From Acidimicrobiaceae bacterium (GTDB lineage Bacteria; Actinomycetota; Acidimicrobiia; Acidimicrobiales; Aldehydirespiratoraceae): DNA of 56,825 nt. The notes under the pieces were generated by a model that saw only the letters and a program-made list of their open reading frames with translations, did not search any database and was not told the DNA's origin. This document shows, in pieces, positions 40,781 to 50,511 of the stretch (position 1 is the first letter of the stretch; every line of letters starts with the position of its first letter). Location: NCBI GenBank assembly GCA_009844405.1, contig VYBO01000108.1, forward strand, positions 1 to 56,825, written 5' to 3'. Made by a program: the position numbers and the translations under genes.

Positions 40781-42018
40781 TGCCGCCGCACCCGCATGAA
40801 CGACCTCATCAGCACAGGCACGACGTTGTCCTGGGGCTGGATGCGGGGACCACGTCGGCCAAGGCGGTAGTTGTCGACCGGGTGGGGGGGATCCTGGCGA
40901 CCGGTGGGTCGGATCCGATCGCCACTCGAACCACCAGAGACGGAGGCAGCGAGCAGGACCCCGAGGAGATATGGCGGGCTCTGACTGCTGCGGCGCGGCT
41001 TGCCATAGGGAGCGTCGGACCCGACGCTAGCGTGGCGACTCTGGCTGTGGCGGCCCAGAGCGGCTCGGTGATTCCGGTCCTGGCTGGAGCCCGGGCCGAG
41101 CGGGCCATCACCTGGATGGACACCCGATCCGAGTCCTTGGTCGAGAACTGGAATAAGAAGATCGCCGAGACGATCCGGACGGTCAGCGGCTGGGCGCCCA
41201 CATCGGGAGTCGGACTGTCGACCATCGCGTGGCTGCGGGCCTCGGGTTGGGACCGCCAGATGGGTGAGGACTCTCCGCGGTCGTCCCGGTGGTGCTCCGT
41301 GGACGACTACTTGGTGTTTCGCCTGACTGGGCAATGGGTGACGAATCCGTCCAACGCGGCCGGAATGCAACTGATGGACGTCACCACTCGCACATGGAGC
41401 GAGGAACTGTGCCGCGTCGCCGGAATCAATGCGGACAGGCTCTCGCCGATCCTGGAGTCGGGCACGGTCGCGGGGGGCTTGACAGCCGAGGCAGCCTCGG
41501 CGCTCGGCCTTGAAGCAGGCACGCCGGTGGTGGTCGGCGGCCACGACCAGGCTTGCGCCGCGTTGGGCCTCGGCACCGTCGAACCCGGCGCAGCCTTCCT
41601 CTCGGCGGGGACCGCGTGGGTGCTGACTGCGGTCTCCCACCAGGCAGATGTGGGAGTCCTCCCGCCCGCTTGGAGCCTCAGCCCCCATGTGGTACCCGGA
41701 CTCTGGACGGCGTCCGTGAACTTGGGCGGTCTGGGAGTGTTGATCGCCGAGAGCCCTCCGGACAGCACACGCGCCGCCTTCGAGGCCTGCGCCCACAGAG
41801 TGCAAGCGGCTCTTGAAGGAGCCGCCGAGACGGTCGCCGGTGGCTCAGAGCTGGTCATGGTGGGGGGCGGGACCCGTTTCGGCGAGCTGATCGGCATCAT
41901 CGCCGACGCCATCGGCCGGCCAGTGGTCGCACGCCCTGACGCCAGTTGGCCGGCGCTCGGAGCGGCCCGGCTAGCCGGCTCAGCCCTAGGGTGGTGGCTT
42001 CCGGGAGAAGCGCCGTGA
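40780..42018 (+). CDS. FGGY-family carbohydrate kinase
   Basis: The 412-residue kinase has the N-terminal phosphate motif LGLDAGTTSAKAVVVD (about 17-32), the catalytic loop RWCSVDDYLVFRLTG, then VVGGHDQACAALG and a C-terminal MVGGGTR. These are the usual xylulokinase/gluconokinase elements. It is somewhat shorter than most FGGY kinases (about 480-500). The sugar cannot be determined. The start codon ATG overlaps the retropepsin stop (TGATG). The next gene overlaps by 4 nt, so this is a coupled catabolic unit. Confidence 0.8.
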   Translation: MPPHPHERPHQHRHDVVLGLDAGTTSAKAVVVDRVGGILATGGSDPIATRTTRDGGSEQDPEEIWRALTAAARLAIGSVGPDASVATLAVAAQSGSVIPVLAGARAERAITWMDTRSESLVENWNKKIAETIRTVSGWAPTSGVGLSTIAWLRASGWDRQMGEDSPRSSRWCSVDDYLVFRLTGQWVTNPSNAAGMQLMDVTTRTWSEELCRVAGINADRLSPILESGTVAGGLTAEAASALGLEAGTPVVVGGHDQACAALGLGTVEPGAAFLSAGTAWVLTAVSHQADVGVLPPAWSLSPHVVPGLWTASVNLGGLGVLIAESPPDSTRAAFEACAHRVQAALEGAAETVAGGSELVMVGGGTRFGELIGIIADAIGRPVVARPDASWPALGAARLAGSALGWWLPGEAP

Positions 42019-43022
42019 CCAGGCCAGTTGTTGCCATCACCATCGGACGATCCAACTACCGGCGGATGTTCAGTACCGAAGCCATGAACGCCCTCGCGGT
42101 TGTGGCCGAGGTGGTGCACCACTCCGGAGACGAGCCGGCCTCCAAGCCGGAGTTGCTGGGCGTGCTGGCTTCCGCTGACGCCTGTATCACCAGTTGGGGA
42201 GTCGGTCGGATCGACGCCGACGTGGTCGCGGCCGCGCCCCGCCTGGGGCATATGGCCCACATGGGCGGCAGCGTGAAGCGCTTCGTGTCTGATGCGGTAT
42301 TCCAGCGGGGCATCCGGGTCACTAGTGCATCGATCACGCTCGCCCGCGATGTGGCCGAGACCACCCTCGGTCTGATGATCGTTGGCCGCAAGCGCATCTG
42401 GCCCCTCGCCAACCATGTGAACGACGGCGGCTGGCGAGACAGTCCTGTATGGGACCGGTGGGACGCCCGCGAGCTTCACCGCTCGACGGTGGGCCTCATC
42501 GGCGCAGGCAACGTGGGTCGCCATGTGATCGAGTTGCTGGGCCCCTTCTCGGTGACCATCCTGGTGGCCGACCCGGACCTCGGCGACGATGAGGCCCAGC
42601 GGCTCGGAGTGGAGAGGGTCGAGTTGGCCGAGCTGATGGATCGCAGCGACGTGGTGTCGATCCACGCTCCGGCCACCGACGAGACCAGGCATATGGTCGG
42701 TGCCGAACTACTGAGCCGTCTGGGTGACGGAGCCGTGCTGATCAACACCGCCCGGGGCAGCATCATCGATGAGGGGGCACTGGTCGACGAGCTGGCCGCC
42801 GGACGGATCTTCGCCTTCCTCGATGTGACCGATCCGGAGCCCCCAGCACCCGACAGCCCGCTCCGGCGTCTGGAGAACGTGGTGGTCACCCCCCACATCG
42901 CGGGCTGCATCGAGAACTGCCACCGCATGGGCGAGTTGGCCGTCGAGGAGGTCCGCCGCTATCTCGCGGGCGAGCCGGCCGTCAACGAGGTCCGGCCCGA
43001 CATGCTCGACCGGATCGCCTGA
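42015..43022 (+). CDS. D-2-hydroxyacid dehydrogenase (NAD-dependent)
   Basis: The 335-residue enzyme has the NAD-binding GLIGAGNVGRH (about 159-169), the catalytic Arg in NTARGSII (about 243), a Glu in DVTDPEPPAPDS and the catalytic His in VTPHIAG (about 294). This is the standard D-isomer-specific dehydrogenase set. Its GTG overlaps the sugar-kinase stop by 4 nt. The two probably handle one sugar or sugar acid together, but the substrate is not evident. Confidence 0.8.
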   Translation: MTRPVVAITIGRSNYRRMFSTEAMNALAVVAEVVHHSGDEPASKPELLGVLASADACITSWGVGRIDADVVAAAPRLGHMAHMGGSVKRFVSDAVFQRGIRVTSASITLARDVAETTLGLMIVGRKRIWPLANHVNDGGWRDSPVWDRWDARELHRSTVGLIGAGNVGRHVIELLGPFSVTILVADPDLGDDEAQRLGVERVELAELMDRSDVVSIHAPATDETRHMVGAELLSRLGDGAVLINTARGSIIDEGALVDELAAGRIFAFLDVTDPEPPAPDSPLRRLENVVVTPHIAGCIENCHRMGELAVEEVRRYLAGEPAVNEVRPDMLDRIA

Positions 43023-43025
43023 CCG

Positions 43026-43805
<780 letters not shown>

Positions 43806-43904
43806 CGCGCGACCCTACTAGCGCGACCAGAACCCGCTAGCCAACTGGGCCAAGTCCGTGGTCCTCTGCGGCGGCGCCTGACTAGGAGAGTTCGCAGCTA
43901 TCCC

Positions 43905-44225
43905 TTACGCAACCTGGATGGCGTCATCCATGCGGTCGGGCACTTCGGCGGGGAACGAGAGCACTAGATGACGGCCCAGCGCCGTCGCCACGCGGGCCAG
44001 AGTATCGATGCGGTTGCGGGCGCCACCGCCCTCCTCCAACCGAGAGATCACCGATTGGGTCGTGCCCATCCGCTCGGCTAGCTCGCGCTGGCTCAGGCCG
44101 ACATCGATGCGCAGGTCATAGATGAGCTGTCCTAGGGCGAGGTCCTGCTCGACCCCGGCCCGTTCCTCCTCCGAGGGGTCGCCTCGCTGCTTCTTGATGT
44201 CTTCCCAACGCGACTTGTTCGCCAC
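43905..44225 (-). CDS. XRE-type HTH antitoxin (HigA-like)
   Basis: The 106-residue protein has a charged N-terminus and a Cro/CI helix-turn-helix at about 37-90, with DVGLSQRELAERMGTTQSV and ISRLEEGGG. It lies 12 nt downstream of the RelE/HigB-like gene on the same strand, an order typical of HigBA systems. It should neutralise that toxin and repress the operon. Confidence 0.75.
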   Translation of the reverse strand: MANKSRWEDIKKQRGDPSEEERAGVEQDLALGQLIYDLRIDVGLSQRELAERMGTTQSVISRLEEGGGARNRIDTLARVATALGRHLVLSFPAEVPDRMDDAIQVA

Positions 44226-44237
44226 CGTATTCTCCTT

Positions 44238-44570
44238 TCAGGGATCGTTCCTTGCGCAGTCTTGGGCGACCTGACGGGCTCTGGCGATCTCCGCCCATTC
44301 GTTGTCTCGTTGCTTGCGGAATGTCGTCAACAACACGATGCGGCCGTCTGAGGTGAACCGGTAGGTGATCCGCCGAGCAGTCGAACCCAGCGAGAACCGA
44401 AGTTCGAACAGTCCGTCCCCCAGGCTCCGCGACAGCGGCATCCGCGCCTGCTGTGCAACGCCTGCCAGTCGGTCGATCACCACAGCCGCACGACTCCACT
44501 CCGCGTCGTCGAGCCCATAGAGCCAGTCGACAACCTCATCGTGAATCTCGACTTCCACACCGGGCAGCAT
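44238..44570 (-). CDS. RelE/HigB-superfamily toxin (Gp49-like)
   Basis: The 110-residue protein starts VEVEIHDEVVDWLYGL, continues with MPLSRSLGDGLFELRFSL, and ends with the basic ITYRFTSDGRIVLLTTFRKQ. This is the phage-derived Gp49-like subgroup of RelE/HigB ribosome-dependent mRNA interferases. I chose ATG 44570 as the start; nine more codons upstream are possible. It precedes its HTH antitoxin gene. Confidence 0.75.
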   Translation of the reverse strand: MLPGVEVEIHDEVVDWLYGLDDAEWSRAAVVIDRLAGVAQQARMPLSRSLGDGLFELRFSLGSTARRITYRFTSDGRIVLLTTFRKQRDNEWAEIARARQVAQDCARNDP

Positions 44571-44732
44571 AATAGCAGAAACACGATGATCGCGCATAAG
44601 CGATCATAACGCCGACATCAGCGGGTGGTTCTGCAAGCTGAGCACCAGAACTACCGCTGAACTCAACGCCCCCTCAACTTGGACTGCGAGTTCTAACCCG
44701 CTTGATCGCCACGCCCGCTACCGTCCGTTGGC

Positions 44733-44918
44733 ATGGACATCCCCAGCCGACGAGCTTCTCGCCGGCGAGAGACATCAGATCTTGCGCGACGTGTTGCTCA
44801 AACGGTGACGGCGCACGAGGCAGCGCTGCTGCGTCATCCTGAACTCGTGGAGCAGATCAAGGCCGACCGCATCGACCCGACCAGCGCTGTTCGCTCCAAG
44901 ACTCGCAGACCCCGCTGA
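44733..44918 (+). CDS. Small basic protein of unknown function
   Basis: A 61-residue Arg-rich frame, with a central helix VAQTVTAHEAALLRHPELVE and a basic tail. It lies between the HigBA pair (opposite strand) and the MITE. No family was recognised, and no clear ribosome-binding site is seen. It may be a remnant. Confidence 0.35.
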   Translation: MDIPSRRASRRRETSDLARRVAQTVTAHEAALLRHPELVEQIKADRIDPTSAVRSKTRRPR

Positions 44919-44923
44919 TTCGG

Positions 44924-45066
44924 CTAGTGTCCTGAGTCGGGAATTCGTTGCAGACGTCCGCCGCCAGATTTTCTTGGTGTGTTTGTGTGGACTGAGTGCA
45001 CAAAACCAACCCGAGATTTCATGGCGGCCCGAACAAGCGGCCTGAACTTGCGACTCAGGCCACTAG
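44924..45066. mobile_element. 143-bp MITE with long inverted termini, IS630-like
   Basis: The two ends are inverted copies: CTAGTGTCCTGAGTCG (44924-44939) and CTAGTGGCCTGAGTCG read inward from 45066. Similarity continues inward for about 50 bp with gaps. The TA at each outer end fits a duplicated TA target, the hallmark of IS630/Tc1-type transposition. No gene is present inside, so it would need a transposase supplied from elsewhere. Confidence 0.7.
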
Positions 45067-45124
45067 TTCGATTGAGGCGGGATTAGCCATAGCAGATTCC
45101 AATATGCCTCGATAGGGCCGGAGG

Positions 45125-45886
45125 CTACCCGGTCGTTAGGGCGGCGAGTACCGGGCCGGCCAGTTCGGGGCGGCAGACCACCAGGTCGGGCAGGTAGACG
45201 TCGGGCTGGTTGTAGCGGAGTCGGGAACCGTCGAGCCGGCTGACGAAGCAGCCGGCGGCCTTCGCCACGGCCGCAGGCGCGCACGAGTCCCATTCGTACT
45301 GGCCGCCGGCATGGACGTAGACGTCGGCGGTGCCCCGGACCACGGCCATCGCCTTGGCACCGGCAGATCCCAGCGGCACGACGTCGGCGCCCAGCGCGGC
45401 CGCCACCGTGTCGGCCTGCTCCGGGGGCCGTGAGCGCGACACCACCAGCCGGTGCGGGCCTCCTCGTTCGGGGGGCAGCTCGGGAGGCTCGGCCGTCGAG
45501 AGGGTCAGCCCCATCCCGGGCAGGCTCACCGCACCCGCGACCGGGCGCTCGTCGACGACCAGGGCCACATGAACCGCCCAGTCGGTGCGCCCCGGTTCGG
45601 AGAACTCACGGGTGCCGTCGAGCGGGTCGATCACCCAGACGCGTTCAGCATCGAGCCGGCTCGCGTCATCAGCCCCCTCCTCGGAGAGCACCGCGTCACT
45701 TGGGCGGGCCGCGGCCAGCTCGGAGACCAGCAGCTCGTGGGCTCGGCGGTCGCCCTCGGCTCCCAGCACCGCCGCCGGCGCGTCGGAGACCAGCCTCTGT
45801 CGCAGCTCGACGAGCAGTTCGCCTGCCCGGCGGGCCAGCTGCGCCGCCAGGCGATGATCGTCGGCGGCTAGCTGCTCAGGGCTCAT
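45125..45886 (-). CDS. CysQ-like 3'(2'),5'-bisphosphate nucleotidase / inositol monophosphatase family
   Basis: The 253-residue phosphatase has the family metal motifs: SEEGADD (Glu), WVIDPLDGTREF (about 87-98, the DPLDGT core) and WDSCAPAAVAKAAG (about 206-219). CysQ recycles PAP formed during sulfate assimilation, and the closely related inositol monophosphatases cannot be excluded. A choline-sulfatase gene lies about 9 kb away. It has its own region after the MITE and precedes kgd on the same map side, reading leftward. Confidence 0.75.
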   Translation of the reverse strand: MSPEQLAADDHRLAAQLARRAGELLVELRQRLVSDAPAAVLGAEGDRRAHELLVSELAAARPSDAVLSEEGADDASRLDAERVWVIDPLDGTREFSEPGRTDWAVHVALVVDERPVAGAVSLPGMGLTLSTAEPPELPPERGGPHRLVVSRSRPPEQADTVAAALGADVVPLGSAGAKAMAVVRGTADVYVHAGGQYEWDSCAPAAVAKAAGCFVSRLDGSRLRYNQPDVYLPDLVVCRPELAGPVLAALTTG

Positions 45887-45946
45887 GGGCGCAGGTCGCG
45901 CCGGCGGGGCTTCGCCCTCCGATCACGGAGTCGTTCCGGCAAGGTG

Positions 45947-48900
45947 TCAAGCCAGCACGGCCGCGTCGAGCAGGTCCTGCTGTTCCTGGCCGTGCACGGT
46001 GGGGCTGCCGCCCGCGGGGCTGCCCGACTCGGGGCGGCTCACCCTCCGGATCTCGTAGTCGTCGCCGTGGGCCTCGTAGAGGCGCCCCTTGATCCCGTTC
46101 CAGGCGCCCATGTTCTCGGGCTCCTCCTGCAGCCAGACGATCTCCGTGGCGTTGGGGTACCGGCGAAGCTCGTAGTCGACCGCCCCGTACGGCCACGGGA
46201 AGAGCTGCTCGACCCGGCACACGGCCAGCGGGGCCTGGTGCTCGTCGCGCAGTTCCATCGCCGGGTAGGCCACCTTGCCGCTGCAGAAGACCACCCTGGT
46301 AACGGTGTCCGGGTCGACGGTCCCGGCCTCGGCCCCGGGGTCGCCGAGCACCTCCTCGAACGTGCCCGACGACAGGTCGGCCACCTTCGAACGGGCGGCC
46401 TTGGCCCGCAGCAGCGACTTCGGTGTGAACAGGATCATGGGCTTGCGGACGCGGTGGATCATCTGGCGCCGCAGCAGGTGGAAGTACTGCCCCGCCGTGG
46501 TGGGCTGGCACACGTGCATGTTGTCCTCCGCGGCCAGCGTCAGGAACCGCTCGATGCGGGCCGACGAGTGCTCCGGGCCCTGGCCCTCCATGCCGTGGGG
46601 GAGCAGCAGCACGATCCCGCAGTGCTGGTCCCACTTGTCCTCGGCGGCCACGATGAACTGGTCGATGATGATCTGGGCGCCGTTGGCGAAGTCGCCGAAC
46701 TGGGCCTCCCACATGACCAGCGCTTCCGGCTTGGCCACCGCGTAGCCGTACTCGAAGCCCAGCGCGGCGTACTCCGACAGCAGGGAGTCGTAGATCCACA
46801 GGTCGGCCTCGCGGGCGCACACGGCCGACAGGGGCACGTAGTCATCGCCGGTCACATAGTCCACCAGGGTGGAGTGCCGGTGCGAGAAGGTCCCCCGGCG
46901 GCTGTCCTGACCGCTGAGCCGGACGGGAGTGCCCTCCATGAGCAGCGATCCGAAGGCCATCGCCTCGCCCACGCCCCAGTCGAACTCGCCGCTGCGGAAC
47001 ATCTTGTTGCGCTGCTCGAACTGCCGGGCCAGCTTGGGATGCACGGTGAAGCCCTCGGGCACGGTGTTGAGGGCCTCGTAGATCCGTTCGACGGTTACCG
47101 AGTCGATGGCCGTGCGTACGTGGGGCATCACCCCCATCGGCTCGGGCGGGCGCCGGGCGCGGATGTTGTGGCCGGGTGCGGCGTCGCGGGTCTCGTCCAG
47201 AGCGGCCTGGAGCTGGTCGCGAAACTCGGCCAGGGATGCGTCGGCGTCCTCGGCGCTAATGTCGCCCCGCTTCAGCAGGGACTCCCGGTACTGGGTGCGC
47301 ACCGTGGGCTTGGCATTGATGCGGCGGTACATCTCCGGCAGCGTGTAGCTGGGGTCGTCACCCTCGTTGTGCCCGTGGCGCCGGTAGCAGATCATGTCGA
47401 TCACGGCGTCCTTGTTGAACCGCTGGCGGTAGGCGAAGGCCAGGCGGGCTGCTCGCACGCAGGCCTCGGGGTCGTCGCCGTTGACATGGAAGATCGGCGC
47501 GCCGACCATCTTGGCCACGTCGGTGGAGTACTGGGTGGAGCGGGCCGCATCCGGCGTGGTGGTGAACCCCAGTTGGTTGTTGATCACCAGGTGGATGGTC
47601 CCGCCGACGCGGTATCCCCTGATGAGGCTCAGGTTGAAGGTCTCGGCCACAACGCCCTGTCCCGCGAAGGCGGCGTCGCCGTGGATCAGCAGCGGCATGA
47701 CCGGGTATAGGCCGTAGTCGCTGTCGGGCGGGATGTTGTCCATGCGGGCCCGGGCCATGCCCACCACCACCGGGTCGACGGCCTCGAGGTGGGACGGGTT
47801 GGCGGCCAGCTCCACCAGCAGGTGCTTGCCCGACGGACTGGTGTAGGCGCCGATCTGGCCGAGGTGGTACTTCACGTCGCCGCTGCCCTGGATCTGGTCC
47901 TCGGTTATGGCTCCCTCGAACTCCTTGAACAGTTCGTGGTAGGTCTTGCCCACCAGGTTGACGAGCACGTTCAGCCGCCCGCGGTGGGCCATGCCCATCA
48001 CCACCTCCGCCAGTGGCGTGTCCGCCGCGCACGTCAGCAGGGCGTCCAGCAGCGGGATGGTCGACTCGGCGCCCTCCAGGCCGAAGCGCTTCTGGCCGAC
48101 GTACTTGGTGCCCAGGAAGTTGCTGAGGGCCTCAGCCGCGTTGAGCTGGCTGAGGATGCGGTGCTGGTCCTCGGACTTGAGCTCGGTGTCGGCGCCTTCG
48201 ATCTGCTCCTGGATCCACCGCTTCTCCTCGGGCTCCTGGATGTGCATGTACTCCACGCCGACGGTGCGGCAGTAGGCGTCGCGCAGCACGCCCAGCAGGT
48301 CGCCGAGCTTCATCCGGCGGTCGGGGCCGACCGTGGCGTAGATGCCCGTCTCGCTGCCGGTCAGGAACTCCCGGTCCAGGTCCCAGATGGTGAGCCCGTA
48401 GGTGGCCGGATCGAGCTCGGAGTGCATTACGGGCGCCTCGTCGCGCAGCGGGTTGAGGTCGGCGATCAGATGACCCCGCACCCTGTACTGGTTGATGAGC
48501 TGGTTGACTTTGGCCTGCTTCTCCAGCATGGCCGCCTCGCGGTCCACAGGGTTGAAGTCGCGCCGCCACTTCACTGCCTCGTACGGGATGTGCAGCGACC
48601 GGAAGGCGTGGCCGTAGAAGTCGTCGGCGCCCAGCAGCAGGTCGTGCACCCTCTGCAGGAACAGTCCCGACTCCGCCCCCTGGATGACCCGGTGGTCGTA
48701 CGTGCTGCTGATCGTCACCAGCTTGCTCACGCCCAGGTCGGCCAGCAGGGACGGGTCGGCGGCCTCGTACTCGGTGGGGAACGCCAGCGCCCCGACGCCC
48801 ACGATCGTTCCCTGTCCGGTCATCAGCCTGGGCACCGACTGCTGGGTGCCGATCGTGCCGGGGTTGGTGATAGTGACGGTCACGCCCCGCATGTCGTCGG

Positions 48901-49666
48901 CACTGAGCCGGTTCTCGCGGATCTTGGCGATCTGCTCGTCGTATCGCTCCACGAAGGTGGCGAAGTCGAGGGTGTCGGCGTCGCGGATGCACGGCACCAT
49001 CAGCGACCGCGTGCCGTCGTCGCGGGCGATGTCGACCGCGATCCCGAGACCGATGTGCTCGGGCCGCACGATCCTCGGCTTGCCCGCCGCGTCGGTGGCG
49101 TAGATGTTGTTCATGGCCGGGACCGTTTCGGTGATGGCCCGCACCACCGCGTAGCCGATCAGGTGGGTGAACGAGACCTTCCGGACCATCTTGCGGCTGA
49201 GGTGGCCGTTGACGATCTTGCGGTTGACCTCCAGGAGCTTGGCGGGGACGTCGCGGAAGCTCGTGGCGGTGGGCACGGCCAGGCTGGCCTCCATGTTGGA
49301 GACGATGCGGGCGCCGATGCCCTTGATCGGCTCGCCGATGGGCGCGTCGGCCGCCGGTTCCTTCTTCGCCTCCTTCGGTGCGGGCGGCGGCGGTGGCTCT
49401 CCTGCGAGCGGCACCGACATGGCGGCCGGGTCGACCTCCGGCTCCGTCACGTCCGTGGCAGTGGTCTCGATGGTGGTGCGGGCGGCGGTCGACGCCGGTG
49501 GGGGAGCCGGCGTGATCGGAGCGTCCGGAGTCTCGCCCTCGAACAGGGCCCGCCAGGCCGCGTCCACCGAGGCCGGATCGGCAGCCCACAGGTCGCGCAT
49601 CTCGTCGATGACCCAGGCATTGGCTCCCGGAGAGTCACCGGGCTCGGAGCGGGTCCGGTCGTTCAT
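45947..49666 (-). CDS. kgd: Multifunctional 2-oxoglutarate decarboxylase/dehydrogenase (E1-E2 fusion)
   Basis: The 1239-residue protein has the actinobacterial Kgd/OdhA architecture. An E1-type N-terminal segment (AWVIDEMRDLWAADP) and a Pro/Ala linker precede an E2-like acyltransferase domain (about 100-330) with TYDHRVIQGAESG. The E1 core follows, with GMAHRGRLNVL, GDAAFAGQGVVAETFN for thiamin diphosphate and PEALVMWEAQFGDF. No lipoyl domain is present, as usual for this fusion. It converts 2-oxoglutarate in the citric acid cycle, feeding succinyl-CoA or the succinic semialdehyde route. I chose ATG 49666; a GTG two codons upstream is possible. Confidence 0.85.
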   Translation of the reverse strand: MNDRTRSEPGDSPGANAWVIDEMRDLWAADPASVDAAWRALFEGETPDAPITPAPPPASTAARTTIETTATDVTEPEVDPAAMSVPLAGEPPPPPAPKEAKKEPAADAPIGEPIKGIGARIVSNMEASLAVPTATSFRDVPAKLLEVNRKIVNGHLSRKMVRKVSFTHLIGYAVVRAITETVPAMNNIYATDAAGKPRIVRPEHIGLGIAVDIARDDGTRSLMVPCIRDADTLDFATFVERYDEQIAKIRENRLSADDMRGVTVTITNPGTIGTQQSVPRLMTGQGTIVGVGALAFPTEYEAADPSLLADLGVSKLVTISSTYDHRVIQGAESGLFLQRVHDLLLGADDFYGHAFRSLHIPYEAVKWRRDFNPVDREAAMLEKQAKVNQLINQYRVRGHLIADLNPLRDEAPVMHSELDPATYGLTIWDLDREFLTGSETGIYATVGPDRRMKLGDLLGVLRDAYCRTVGVEYMHIQEPEEKRWIQEQIEGADTELKSEDQHRILSQLNAAEALSNFLGTKYVGQKRFGLEGAESTIPLLDALLTCAADTPLAEVVMGMAHRGRLNVLVNLVGKTYHELFKEFEGAITEDQIQGSGDVKYHLGQIGAYTSPSGKHLLVELAANPSHLEAVDPVVVGMARARMDNIPPDSDYGLYPVMPLLIHGDAAFAGQGVVAETFNLSLIRGYRVGGTIHLVINNQLGFTTTPDAARSTQYSTDVAKMVGAPIFHVNGDDPEACVRAARLAFAYRQRFNKDAVIDMICYRRHGHNEGDDPSYTLPEMYRRINAKPTVRTQYRESLLKRGDISAEDADASLAEFRDQLQAALDETRDAAPGHNIRARRPPEPMGVMPHVRTAIDSVTVERIYEALNTVPEGFTVHPKLARQFEQRNKMFRSGEFDWGVGEAMAFGSLLMEGTPVRLSGQDSRRGTFSHRHSTLVDYVTGDDYVPLSAVCAREADLWIYDSLLSEYAALGFEYGYAVAKPEALVMWEAQFGDFANGAQIIIDQFIVAAEDKWDQHCGIVLLLPHGMEGQGPEHSSARIERFLTLAAEDNMHVCQPTTAGQYFHLLRRQMIHRVRKPMILFTPKSLLRAKAARSKVADLSSGTFEEVLGDPGAEAGTVDPDTVTRVVFCSGKVAYPAMELRDEHQAPLAVCRVEQLFPWPYGAVDYELRRYPNATEIVWLQEEPENMGAWNGIKGRLYEAHGDDYEIRRVSRPESGSPAGGSPTVHGQEQQDLLDAAVLA

Positions 49667-49713
49667 GGCCACGATCCTAGTTTGCTGCTTTCTGGCCCGG
49701 ATAGGGTCGTCCC

Positions 49714-50511
49714 GTGCGGGTCGTCACCTGGAACGTGAACTCTCTGAAGGCGCGCCTCGGCCGGGTGCATCGCTGGATCGAGTCCTTCTCACCGGATGTG
49801 GTGTGCCTTCAGGAGACCAAACTCGCCGATGACGCCTTCCCCGCGCTGGCGTTCCAGTCGCTGGGCTACGACTGCTTCCACAACGGAGAGGGACGCTGGA
49901 ACGGCGTCGCGGTGCTGAGCAGAGTGGGTCTCACCGATCCGGTGGCCGGGTTCGGCGACGGCATCGAGCCCGACCCGGATGCCCGCCTGGCCTGGGCCAC
50001 GTGCGGCGGGGTGCGGGTGGCGTCGTGCTACGTGCCCAACGGCCGGGCCGTCGGCCACGACCACTACCACTACAAGCTCGACTGGCTGAGCCGCCTGCGA
50101 GCCTCGCTCGACACACAGGCTGATCCCGGCCGGCCCGTGCTGGTGTGCGGCGACTTCAACATCGCCCCCGACGATCGCGACGTGTACGACCCGGCCGCCT
50201 TCACCGGCACCACCCACACAAGCGCGGCCGAGAGGGAGCGCCTCGCCGGCCTGCTCGAGTGGGGACTGGTCGACCTGTTCCGCGAGCACTATCACGACGA
50301 TGGGCTGTTCACATGGTGGGACTACCGGGGCGGCGACTTCCACAAGCGCAAGGGCATGCGCATCGACCTCGCGCTGGCGACCCGCCCGGTTGCCGACGCG
50401 GCCGGCTTCGTGCTCATCGACCGCAACGAGCGCAAGGGTCCCAAGGACGACCCGCCCAGCGACCACGCGCCCATGTACGTCGACCTGGACGAGGGCGCCT
50501 TGCCATGCTGA
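49714..50511 (+). CDS. xth: Exodeoxyribonuclease III
   Basis: A 265-residue AP endonuclease/exonuclease III. It has WNVNSLKAR, LQETKL (metal-binding Glu near 34), GDFNIAPDD (about 148) and DHAP at the end (His near 254). The catalytic Asp, Asn and His are thus all present. It repairs abasic sites and 3'-blocked ends. The gene starts with GTG, is divergent from kgd with 47 nt between, and overlaps the antiporter gene. Confidence 0.8.
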   Translation: MRVVTWNVNSLKARLGRVHRWIESFSPDVVCLQETKLADDAFPALAFQSLGYDCFHNGEGRWNGVAVLSRVGLTDPVAGFGDGIEPDPDARLAWATCGGVRVASCYVPNGRAVGHDHYHYKLDWLSRLRASLDTQADPGRPVLVCGDFNIAPDDRDVYDPAAFTGTTHTSAAERERLAGLLEWGLVDLFREHYHDDGLFTWWDYRGGDFHKRKGMRIDLALATRPVADAAGFVLIDRNERKGPKDDPPSDHAPMYVDLDEGALPC

